This document shows positions 1 through 6,724 of a stretch of 39,743 nt of DNA, in pieces; the stretch's first letter is position 1, and each line of letters starts with the position of its first letter. The DNA is taken from NCBI GenBank assembly GCA_002408385.1, contig DHSB01000178.1:1-39743 (forward strand), given 5' to 3'. The DNA is from Myxococcales bacterium UBA5297 (GTDB lineage Bacteria; Myxococcota; Myxococcia; Myxococcales; UBA5297). The notes below the pieces were generated by a model. It did no database searches. It was not told the DNA's origin and saw only the letters and a program-made list of their open reading frames with translations. The position numbers and the translations under genes were made by a program.

Positions 1-28
1 CACGCCCATGCTGGGCACACCAACGAGA

Positions 29-52
29 ACGGGGCGGCCGAAGCCGCCCCGT
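29..52 (-). terminator. Rho-independent-type hairpin after gpmA
   Basis: A perfect inverted repeat, ACGGGGCGG (29-37) with CCGCCCCGT (44-52). Read on the minus strand it is a 10-bp GC stem closed by a TTCG tetraloop and followed by TTCTCGTT. It starts 24 bases past the gpmA stop codon, the expected place for a terminator. The T-tract is poor, as is common in GC-rich genomes. Confidence 0.7.
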
Positions 53-76
53 CCGTGCAACCAATCGCCGATTCGC

Positions 77-829
77 CTACGCCGGCTTCGCCTTGCCCTG
101 GGCGGCCACGGCCTCTTGGGCCTTCTTGATGGCCTCGGGATCGCCCAGGTAGTAGTGCCGGATGGGCCGCAGGTGCTCGTCGAGCTCGTAGACCAGCGGA
201 ACGCCCGTCGGGATGTTCAAGTTGACGATCTCTTCGTCCGAGACGTTGTCGAGGTACTTCACCAGCGCTCGCAGGCTATTGCCGTGGGCGGCGATGAGCA
301 CCTTCTTTCCCGCCTTCACCTGCGGGGCGATGGTGTCGACCCAGTACGGAAGGAAGCGGACGACCGTGTCCTTGAGGCACTCGGTGAGCGGCATCGCCTG
401 CGCGTCGAGCTGCCCGTAGCGAGGCTCATTGCCGGGGTAGCGCGCGTCGTTCTTCTCGAGCGCCGGCGGGGGCACGTCGTAGCTGCGCCGCCAGATCTTC
501 ACCTGCTCATCGCCGTACTTCGCGGCGGTCTCCGCTTTGTTCAAGCCCTGCAGCGCGCCGTAGTGGCGCTCGTTGAGGCGCCAGGTGCGGTGCACGGGAA
601 TCCACGCGAGATCCAGCTCGTCGAGCGTAATCCAGAGCGTGTGGATGGCGCGCTTGAGCACCGAGGTGTAGGCCACGTCGAACGTGAAGCCTTCCTTCTT
701 CAGCCAGCGGCCGCCCTCGTGCGCCTCTTCGACGCCCTTCTCCGAAAGCTCGACATCGGTCCAGCCCGTGAATCGGTTCTCCTTGTTCCACTGGCTCTCG
801 CCATGCCGCAGCAGAACGATCTTGTGCAT
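77..829 (-). CDS. gpmA: 2,3-bisphosphoglycerate-dependent phosphoglycerate mutase
   Basis: Interconverts 3-phosphoglycerate and 2-phosphoglycerate in glycolysis and gluconeogenesis; cytosolic. The 250-residue protein has the full-length dPGM pattern: the RHGES motif with the phospho-accepting His at residue 9, the NERHYG(A)LQG segment around residues 86-95 with its catalytic Glu, and the second active-site His in AAHGNS (about 182). The length matches bacterial GpmA. The ATG at 829 follows AGGATAGGTGA on the coding strand, a usable ribosome site. The gene lies 39 bases downstream of the PAP2 phosphatase on the same strand, so the two may be co-transcribed, and a strong hairpin follows it. The family assignment is secure; the operon is inferred from spacing. 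Confidence 0.96.
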   Translation of the reverse strand: MHKIVLLRHGESQWNKENRFTGWTDVELSEKGVEEAHEGGRWLKKEGFTFDVAYTSVLKRAIHTLWITLDELDLAWIPVHRTWRLNERHYGALQGLNKAETAAKYGDEQVKIWRRSYDVPPPALEKNDARYPGNEPRYGQLDAQAMPLTECLKDTVVRFLPYWVDTIAPQVKAGKKVLIAAHGNSLRALVKYLDNVSDEEIVNLNIPTGVPLVYELDEHLRPIRHYYLGDPEAIKKAQEAVAAQGKAKPA

Positions 830-868
830 CGCGTCACCTATCCTCTGGTTGTGGTGGGTGGACGCAGA

Positions 869-1480
869 CTAGTGGGCAGGCTCTTGGCTGTCCATCGCGT
901 TGGCGCCCTGCGGCTCGGCCGAAAACCGCTGTTCGCGGAGCCTGCGGCCAAGGGCGGTTCGCGCGGTCATCCAGGCTCCGGCAAAGCCGACGATGAGGCC
1001 GAGCGAGGCGCCGACGAGCACCTGGCTCGGATAGTGCCGTCCCAGGTAGACCCGCGAGAGGCCCACGGCCGCAGCGAGCAGGAACAGCGCCCAGCGGCTC
1101 CAGCGACCACGCAGCCACGGCGCGAGGAAGGCCGAGGCCGCAAAGAAATTGAGCGCGTGGTTCGAGGGCATCCCCAGGTTGCCGCCGCCGCAGGGCCCCG
1201 GCGGACGGATCTGCGCGGCGAGCTCGAGGCAAGGCCGCGGCATGGTCAGCAGGTGCTTCAGGAGGTTGCCGACCGCATCGCCGCAGAGGACCACCGCCGC
1301 CAGCGCCATCGAGAGCCACAGCCCGTCGCGCCCGAAGCGCCGCAGCAGCAGCGCGACCAGCAGCGCGAGGAAAGGGAAGGAGAAGCCCCAGGTCGCCGAG
1401 AGCTGCCTGAAGAGAGCGTCGAGCCACGGGTGCGCCCACCCCTGGTTCACCGCGAGCAGGATGCGCGAGTCGAGGCTCAT
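869..1480 (-). CDS. PAP2-family membrane phosphatase
   Basis: A 203-residue integral membrane protein of the PAP2 / undecaprenyl-diphosphatase-like superfamily. These enzymes remove phosphate from lipid phosphates such as undecaprenyl pyrophosphate or phosphatidic acid. The three signature motifs are visible in order: KHLLTMPRP (KxxxxxxRP), PSNHALN (PSGH-like) and SRVYLGRHYPSQ (SRxxxxxHxxxD-like). Several hydrophobic stretches between them are consistent with five or six membrane segments. The last motif has Gln where Asp is usual. The reading frame stays open upstream, but the start at 1480 (MSLDSRILL) matches the usual beginning of the family and follows a GAAGAAGAAGAGG purine run. The substrate cannot be told from sequence. 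Confidence 0.85.
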   Translation of the reverse strand: MSLDSRILLAVNQGWAHPWLDALFRQLSATWGFSFPFLALLVALLLRRFGRDGLWLSMALAAVVLCGDAVGNLLKHLLTMPRPCLELAAQIRPPGPCGGGNLGMPSNHALNFFAASAFLAPWLRGRWSRWALFLLAAAVGLSRVYLGRHYPSQVLVGASLGLIVGFAGAWMTARTALGRRLREQRFSAEPQGANAMDSQEPAH

Positions 1481-1845
1481 CGTTCGGCCGAGGGAGCAGC
1501 CCTCTTCTTCTTCGAGTGAGACCCCGGAGCGCAACCGATCGACCACACCCCGAGGAGCCTTCTGGACAGAATGGCGGCAGGCCAAGTTAGCGGGACGGCA
1601 GCGCTGGGTAAAGGGCGGGGCCGAGAGGCCTGAAGATCCATCGAGGAGTCTTTCTTCGACACCATCCGGTTCGGCTCGCCCTTGAGCGTGGCTCTCGACG
1701 CGAGCGGCGGGGGCGGAGTCGAAGGGCCCGACTTCGCCCTCGCAGGGGCTCGGGGCAAACGGGGGACGGGCCGAGCTCAAGGAGATGTCCCGACACCTCT
1801 CGAGGCCGGCCGGCCTCGCGCGGGGAGCGGGGAGAGGTGCTCGGT
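1481..1845. other. Intergenic region, no gene recognised
   Basis: 365 bases between the PAP2 gene and the stop of the ATP-grasp gene, both on the minus strand. Open frames on both strands lack family features and ribosome sites. CGAGGCCGGCCGGCCTCG (1801-1818) is a perfect palindrome about 30 bases past the ATP-grasp stop and could act as its terminator. No promoter could be assigned. Confidence 0.4.
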
Positions 1846-2808
1846 TCAGCTCGCGCGGCCCGGCAGCGCCCGTACCCGGGCGACGATGTGCTCGGCGATG
1901 GTCCTGCTGATGCGATGACCGAGCTTCGCCTCGACGTCGAGGTAGATGGGCGAGCTGTTGAGCTCGAGGAACAGATGCCGCGGGCCATCGCGCTTCAGGT
2001 CGATGCCCGCAAACGCGAGTCCGCAGGCGCGGGCGGCGGCCCGGCAGTGGTCGGCGATCTCGGGCGGGAGCTCGACCTCGCGGTAGCGGGCCTGGCCGCC
2101 GCTGTAGACGGGGTCGTCGCGGAAGTCGAGGCAAGCGTGACCGGTCTCGATGGCGACCGCCGAGACGAGCTCATCGCCGACCAGCATCACCCTCAGGTCC
2201 TCGCCGATGATGCGTTCCTGGAAGATGACCGGCGAGGCGGCGACCGATTCGATCCGCGAGAGCGCCTCGTCGTTGAGCAACGCGGTCATCGCCCCGCCCA
2301 TGACCGGCTTGAAGACGACCTCGCCGAGCTCCTCGCGAAACGCGCGGATTCGTGCCGGGTCGTTGGAGATGAGCGTTCGCGGCACAGGCGCCCCGATCCG
2401 GCGAAGGGCGTGGAGCTGAAACGGCTTGTATTGGAGGACGCTCGCGGCTTGCGGCGGATTGACGAGGACGGCGCCGTCGTGGACGAGCTGCAGCAGTCAG
2501 GAGACAAAGAACGAGGCGCGCTCCCGGGCGTGCATGTAGCGCTCGAACCAGTCCGAGAACAGCACGAGCTCGCCGTCCTTCTCGATGTACGGCGCATAGG
2601 GGGCGGGGATGAAGCGCAGGTGCCAACCGCGCACGTCCTCGAGCCGGTCGTCGCGGTAGACGATCCCGGAGTCGTCCATGGAGAGGGGCTGGCCCCGTTC
2701 GAGCGCGTCCGATTCGACGACGAGCACCTCGGCGCCGAGCGCCTCGAGCTCGCGGGCGACCGCTCTGCATTGAGGGTCGGTGCATGAACCGAAGATGCCG
2801 ATTCTCAT
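1846..2808 (-). pseudogene. RimK-like ATP-grasp graspetide ligase, split by in-frame TGA
   Basis: A 320-codon ATP-grasp ligase of the RimK/graspetide macrocyclase type. The family uses ATP to form ester or amide links between Glu/Asp and Thr/Ser/Lys side chains of a precursor peptide. The reading starts at 2808 (MRIGIFGSCTDP) and runs 103 codons to a TGA at 2497-2499. It then continues in the same frame for 216 residues (LLQLVHDGAVLVNPP onward). Family features lie on both sides of the stop: NPPxA and KPFQL just after it, then the ATP-binding FKPVMGGAM, ERIIGEDLRV, and the metal-binding DLKRDGPRHLFLELN. The TGA falls between two well-formed helices; a TGG (Trp) to TGA change would explain it. 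Without readthrough neither half is a working enzyme. It is divergent from the graspetide precursor at 2911. Alternatives are a sequencing error or stop-codon recoding. Confidence 0.85.
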
Positions 2809-2884
2809 CAGCGGGACCCCGGGTGCTGGAAGGATCGAAGTGAAGCGCGGAGGTGAAGTCTGCCACCGCTCCCCGAAGCGCCAA

Positions 2885-2896
2885 CCTTTCGAAAGG
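2885..2896. promoter_or_regulatory. 12-bp perfect palindrome between ligase and precursor
   Basis: CCTTTCGAAAGG is a perfect palindrome in the 102-base space between the divergent ligase and precursor starts. Its right arm merges into the purine-rich AAAGGAGAG that probably serves as the precursor's ribosome site. A protein bound here could affect both genes. No sigma-70 hexamers stand out in the gap, and chance occurrence is possible. Confidence 0.3.
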
Positions 2897-2910
2897 AGAG
2901 AGGCGAAGAG

Positions 2911-3142
2911 ATGAAGAAGACGCCGGAATTGATCAAGTACGTCATGCCGCGCGCGCCCGCCATCGAAAGCGGCGACGGGCGGCGCCGAAGGCGAGAGCGG
3001 CGGCAAGTCGATGCCGTCTCGCAGACACACGACCATGGCGCTCGGCGAGGAGGCCGGAGCCGAGCCGCCGGAGCCACCGGTGACGACCCTGGCGGTCGGC
3101 AAGGAGGGCGGCAGTAAACCGACTGGTTCCAAGCCGAAGTAG
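2911..3142 (+). pseudogene. Plesiocin-like graspetide precursor, frameshifted
   Basis: A small gene with a strong ribosome site (AAGGAGAG) before the ATG at 2911. The leader reads MKKTPELIKYVMPRAPAIES in one frame. From about 2972 the sensible protein is in the next frame: GGAEGESGGKSMPSRR, HTTMALGEEAGAEPPEPP, VTTLAVGKEGG, then a Lys/Pro/Ser tail ending at the TAG at 3140-3142. Removing one G from GGG at 2977-2979 joins the parts into a 76-residue peptide. TTMALGEE matches the TTxxxxEE core repeat known from plesiocin exactly. The second repeat, TTLAVGKE, has Lys for the first Glu. As it stands, the leader frame runs into Arg-rich sequence and stops at 3117. The divergent ATP-grasp ligase next door supports the assignment. 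The extra base could be a mutation or a sequencing error. Confidence 0.72.
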
Positions 3143-3323
3143 CCGCGCGCCTTCTGCCGGCAGCCGGTGTCGACGCCGTAACCTTGGTCGCACAGGGAGC
3201 TTGGCCGTCGCTTTGCGCTCGGCCTTGCGGCCCGGCGCAGGGTCGTCCCACACGACAGGCGTACGCCGCCGGCCGCCGTTGTATCGAGTGCAGGCGCTGC
3301 ACAGACTGAGCAGAGGGGGGCTC

Positions 3324-4415
3324 ATGGCGCAGGGTTGGGTTCTCGTGGCATTGGCGCTGAGCTTTCTGCCCGACGAGCGCCTGTGCTCTCAGCCCGTCCC
3401 GGTCGCGGTCGCCTCGCCGCGGCGTGCCCAAACGGCGGCAGCCACTGATCCTCGAGCGACGCTCGCGCCGCTCGTCGAGGCGGTTCGCCCTACGGTTGTG
3501 CGTGTGACGACCCGGGAGCGGGTCGGCAAAGTACGCCGGTTCTTCAATGGCCTCTTCGGCGAGGGCCCATTCGGCGTGTTCGCCGATATCGAGACAGGCC
3601 TCGGCTCTGGGGTGATCATCGCTCCCGAGGGTCTAGTCCTGACGAACAACCACGTCATCGAGGGCGCCGACCTCCTCGTCGTGACGACCGCCGACGGGCG
3701 CGACTACGAGGCCGACGTGGTAGGCGGCGACGCGGAGACCGACATCGCCCTGCTGCGCCTGAGGGGCGCGGCGAAGGACTTGCCCTACGCTCGGCTCGGC
3801 AGCTCGCGCAATCTCAGGGTCGGCGACTTCGTGGTCGCCATCGGCAACCCCTTCGGTCTCGAGATGACCGTGACCTCCGGGATCATCTCGGCCAAGGCGC
3901 GCGCGCTCGGCGAGAGCGCCTTCGACAGCTATCTGCAGACCGACGCGGCGATCAATCCCGGCAACTCCGGGGGACCTCTCTTCGATCTGGACGGCAAGGT
4001 GGTCGGCATCAACACCGCCATCGTCGACCAGGCCGACGGAATCGGCTTTGCCGTCCCCAGCGATCTCATCCGTTCGCTCCTGCCGCAGCTTCGCGACACC
4101 GGCCGGGTGGTCCGCGGTTTTCTCGGCATCTCGCTGCGCGATCTCTCCTTTGACGAGCTTGACGGGTTCGCGGGTGCGGTCGAGCAGGGCGCGTTCATCG
4201 AGTCGGTCAGGCGTAAGGGCCCGGCTGCAAAGGCAGGCCTGCGCGCCGGCGACGTGGTGGTCGGCGTCGATGGCAAAGCTATCGTTGACGCCTCCGCGCT
4301 CACGCAGCACGTGGCAAGGCTGCCGCCCGGCCGTCGAGTCTCGATCGCGTACGTGCGGGACGGCGCGACTCACCAGGTCGAGGTCATCCTCGGGCAGCGG
4401 CCTGGCGAGGAATAG
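3324..4415 (+). CDS. HtrA/DegP-like secreted serine protease with one PDZ domain
   Basis: A 363-residue trypsin-fold (S1C) envelope protease. The catalytic triad is visible: His110 in TNNHVIE, Asp140 in DAETDIALLR and Ser215 in GNSGGPLF. One PDZ domain follows (about 258-350, with GPAAKAGLRAGDVVVGVDG), so it resembles DegS or single-PDZ HtrA rather than two-PDZ DegP. The N-terminus has a hydrophobic stretch (WVLVALALSFL) that may be a signal peptide or membrane anchor. The ATG at 3324 follows AGAGGGGGG and fits this better than the in-frame TTG at 3201. It starts 181 bases after the graspetide precursor on the same strand. Its usual role is protein quality control; a part in peptide maturation would be speculation. 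Confidence 0.92.
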   Translation: MAQGWVLVALALSFLPDERLCSQPVPVAVASPRRAQTAAATDPRATLAPLVEAVRPTVVRVTTRERVGKVRRFFNGLFGEGPFGVFADIETGLGSGVIIAPEGLVLTNNHVIEGADLLVVTTADGRDYEADVVGGDAETDIALLRLRGAAKDLPYARLGSSRNLRVGDFVVAIGNPFGLEMTVTSGIISAKARALGESAFDSYLQTDAAINPGNSGGPLFDLDGKVVGINTAIVDQADGIGFAVPSDLIRSLLPQLRDTGRVVRGFLGISLRDLSFDELDGFAGAVEQGAFIESVRRKGPAAKAGLRAGDVVVGVDGKAIVDASALTQHVARLPPGRRVSIAYVRDGATHQVEVILGQRPGEE

Positions 4416-4784
4416 AGCGGTGAGCCGGCGGTCGCCGAGAGGCGAAGAATGGGACGCGCCTGGTCAGCCGGCTCTTTGCCGCCGCGATCGAACAGACGAA
4501 GACAACCACCAAGCGAGTACGCCGCGCCGTGGTGACCATGTGTCTGTCGCACTTTTGTGCGAGAGGTGGCGGCGGCTTCTGCTGAGGGCGGCGGCCGCCT
4601 GCGCGAAGTCGCTCGTCAATTGCTCGCTCTCTTCAAATGTCGCGGGCCGGATTTGAACCTCTCAAGCGAATTCCGCGAATCGAGTCGGCGCTGCGCACTG
4701 CGCTGTGTCGAGGCCTGCGGGCATGGGCGCATTGCCATGCGCCCCTACCTCGCCCGGGCGCTTCGCGGTGTGGCCCGCCGTGCC
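4416..4784. other. Intergenic region with start of the direct repeat
   Basis: No credible gene. From about 4681 the sequence matches 10098 onward, the beginning of the long direct repeat described separately. A short stretch, GTCGCGGGCCGGATTTGAAC (4639-4658), resembles the reverse strand of a tRNA T-arm and acceptor, but its arms do not pair as a tRNA, so I do not call one. Confidence 0.4.
4725..4744. terminator. Hairpin repeat GGGCGCA-TTGCCA-TGCGCCC, copy 1
   Basis: A perfect 7-bp stem with a 6-base loop, placed about 40 bases beyond the stop codon of the flippase fragment. It is the same hairpin found after the intact flippase gene (10129-10148), and it can act in either direction. A degenerate relative lies at 37268-37308. 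Confidence 0.5.
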
Positions 4785-5294
4785 TCAGGCTGGAGCACCG
4801 GCGCGCTGGCGAAAGGCGTTACGCGCGAACCGATACATCTCGCCGACCCGGAGCGCGCCGACGGCGACCGCCAGTCCGAAGTAGACCGCCGCGTCGATGG
4901 CGACCCGCACCGCGCCGAGCCTGCCGAGGGCCTGGTCTACGACGACCACGACCGCGCAGACCCCGGCCGTCTTGCCGAGCAGCGTCAGGCTTCGCTTGTC
5001 GAAGGCGCGGCCGCGGATGGTCCAGAGCATCAGCCCGGTGACTGTGGCCTCGGTGAGGATGAGCGAAGCCGCGCAGCCCGCGCCGCCGCCGGCCGGGCCG
5101 AGGTGCTTCAGGCCGAGCGGAATGAGCAGCAGGTTGAGGCAGACGCTGACCACCAGCCCGGCGATCGAGATGAGCGTGAGCGTCCAGCCGCGCCCGAGCA
5201 GCACCAGCGAGGAGGCGGTGATGGTCGCCAGGTAGGTCATGATGAAGACCGGCGCGAGGATGCTCAGGTCGAGCTCGGCGGACGCGTATTCCGG
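4785..5294 (-). pseudogene. Flippase (Wzx-like) 3' fragment
   Basis: Encodes the last roughly 170 residues of a polysaccharide flippase nearly identical to the C-terminus of the intact gene at 10188-11762. Matching stretches include LDLSILAPVFIMTY and GRGWTLTLIS, and the end differs by one residue (NAFRQRAGAPA here, NAFQRAGAPA there). The N-terminal two thirds and any start codon are missing. Upstream of 5294 the frame runs into unrelated sequence. The frame is intact over the preserved part, so the duplication is fairly recent or was exchanged by recombination. It is best read as a remnant, not a gene. Confidence 0.85.
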
Positions 5295-5610
5295 CCGGTC
5301 CCGGACGGAGGTGTCTTTGGAAGCCTCCAACTCAACTTGTTCGACTCCGACCTAAAGACGTCGAACACGGCCCGAGGCCCGCGGCGGTCGGCCCAGGTCA
5401 ACCTTCCGCAGCGCCTGAGGACGACGACGAACGCCTTGTGATTTTCAGCAACTCCTTATCACGCCAATAAGGAACCTAACCGCCAAAAAACTCGGTGATC
5501 GAGCGGCTGAGATAGGCGGTCGGTTGACTGGTGTCAACACTGAACGTACGATCCTGGAAGTCGAAGCTCATGAAAGGTGAGCAGGGCCGGGACTTCAGTA
5601 GGAGGGTGCG
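5295..5610. other. Intergenic region with promoter and hairpin
   Basis: AT-richer than its surroundings. TCCTTAT (5454-5460) pairs with ATAAGGA (5468-5474) around a 7-base loop, a possible terminator or operator. A promoter candidate follows at 5524-5552. No gene seen. Confidence 0.45.
5524..5552 (+). promoter_or_regulatory. Sigma-70-like promoter for the 5611 gene
   Basis: TTGACT (5524-5529), a 17-base spacer and TACGAT (5547-5552). The -35 box is part of a small dyad, TTGAC-TGGT-GTCAA, which could be an operator. The predicted transcript starts near 5559, about 52 bases before the ATG at 5611, and would cover the genes at 5611 and 6725. Confidence 0.5.
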
Positions 5611-6657
5611 ATGAGAGCTTGTGGCCCGCCTGTTGTGCTTGCTGTTTGTCTTGCTTCGGGTGCTGCAGCCGCCGACGTGTCAAAGGGAGTCCTGAGTCAA
5701 CGGTACTCCTACAATAACGATCGGATTGTCACTTCGAGCTACTCCCACTCGGTCATTCTCTGCTTCGCGGATGAATGCTCGGTTGAAGGGAGCGTCATAA
5801 TTCCGGATGTGCCTTCGACTGCGACCGAAAGGGCGATTTTAGTATCTGGGTTTGCGTATGAAGGGGCCCATGCGCCGACGCAACAGTTGTCGATGAAAAC
5901 GGAAATCATCGACTACGATTCGATGACAGGAGAGTTTCGTTGGAGCGCGGTCTTTTATGCGGGCTTGCCCCTGGGCTCCCAGTATGAAGTTGCGTATGAA
6001 TTCACGGTTGTATTTGGGCTACCTCAGTACTTTTCGGTCGTCGAAATAGACGGAGGCTGTGAATTCGATCCTGGAATGGGGCAGTGCTATGACTCGCGGG
6101 TCGTGCCCGATGTGGTGCCCGCTGGGATGAAGTTCCTGGGCTTTGCCCTCCATGGATTCTCAATGTCGGCGAATTCGATGATCAATCTCGGGCGTGTCGC
6201 GATCGATGTATCGCAAGTGGCGACGGTATTCTATCCGCCGGGCGCACGACGGAACACGATGACGTGCGAGATGTTAGGACTCAATGCTTCAGGGCAAATC
6301 GAAGACTTCTCGTGCTCCGCACAAATTGTGGGAATTGCGTTCGGAGACGACTGGCTGGACGATACCGATACGGAAAAGACGAAACTGCTCGCAGGCACTG
6401 GGCCGGAATATCTTGCCGAATCATGGCCGACAGACGGGGTGGGTTTGTTTTCCGGACTGAAAGCTTTCGCCCTGCAGTCCCAATCCGGCACCTTCCAGAG
6501 GATCACCGACATCAGTGTCGGATGCGAGCAGGCACATCTCGATCCTCAAGCCAGTGAGGGTGTGGTGGTGTGGGGCGCCGATTTCGGAGGGCTCACTCCT
6601 GATACTTGGCAAGCCGAGCAGAAGTGCATGATCGGTGGGCTTGTTATCGGGCAGTAG
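5611..6657 (+). CDS. Secreted protein of unknown function
   Basis: A 348-residue protein with a clear Sec signal peptide (MRACGPPVVLAVCLASGAAAAD, broken after the Ala run), so it is exported. The mature part is rich in Val, Gly, Ser and aromatic residues in alternating patterns that suggest beta structure. It has several Cys residues (for example CFADEC, CEFDPGMGQC) that could form disulfides. I recognise no family. AGGAGGGTG seven bases before the ATG is a near-perfect ribosome site. Codon use and GC (about 55%) differ from the 70% surroundings. It lies 67 bases before the large ASH-repeat lipoprotein on the same strand, probably one operon, and both sit between direct repeats. Confidence 0.8.
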   Translation: MRACGPPVVLAVCLASGAAAADVSKGVLSQRYSYNNDRIVTSSYSHSVILCFADECSVEGSVIIPDVPSTATERAILVSGFAYEGAHAPTQQLSMKTEIIDYDSMTGEFRWSAVFYAGLPLGSQYEVAYEFTVVFGLPQYFSVVEIDGGCEFDPGMGQCYDSRVVPDVVPAGMKFLGFALHGFSMSANSMINLGRVAIDVSQVATVFYPPGARRNTMTCEMLGLNASGQIEDFSCSAQIVGIAFGDDWLDDTDTEKTKLLAGTGPEYLAESWPTDGVGLFSGLKAFALQSQSGTFQRITDISVGCEQAHLDPQASEGVVVWGADFGGLTPDTWQAEQKCMIGGLVIGQ

Positions 6658-6724
6658 GTGACGAGGAGACGTGGCTGGACGCGCCCGCCCGAGAGGACGG
6701 GCGCGTTCAGGTAGGGAGGAGACA

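Larger units (their letters stand above)
4681..5294. repeat. Direct repeat copy 1 (flippase 3' end plus downstream)
   Basis: This stretch matches 10098-10694 in the same orientation. From 4813 to 5294 the offset is exactly 5400 bases, and I count 36 mismatches in 482 positions (about 92-93% identity). Most of them fall in 4861-4980. Homology stops sharply at about 5294. It includes about 100 bases downstream of the flippase stop codon. The two copies bracket two genes of lower GC. Confidence 0.85.

Noticed and set aside
2497..2499. TGA as a selenocysteine codon
   Set aside because: RimK-like ligases are not known selenoproteins and no insertion hairpin is evident downstream; nonsense mutation or error is simpler.
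2853..3083. Alternative plus-strand frame over the graspetide precursor
   Set aside because: It contains neither the leader nor the TTxxxxEE core and lacks a ribosome site; the leader-plus-core reading explains the region better.
4639..4660. tRNA-like 3' end (reverse strand GGTTCAAATCC) at the left edge of the island
   Set aside because: The T-arm stem does not pair, no CCA or anticodon arm is present, and there is no matching copy at the right end, so it is not supported as a tRNA or attachment site.
5295..5330. Start codon for the flippase fragment (MEASKDTS...)
   Set aside because: This part is outside the homology with the intact gene and has no ribosome site; the frame is open by chance.
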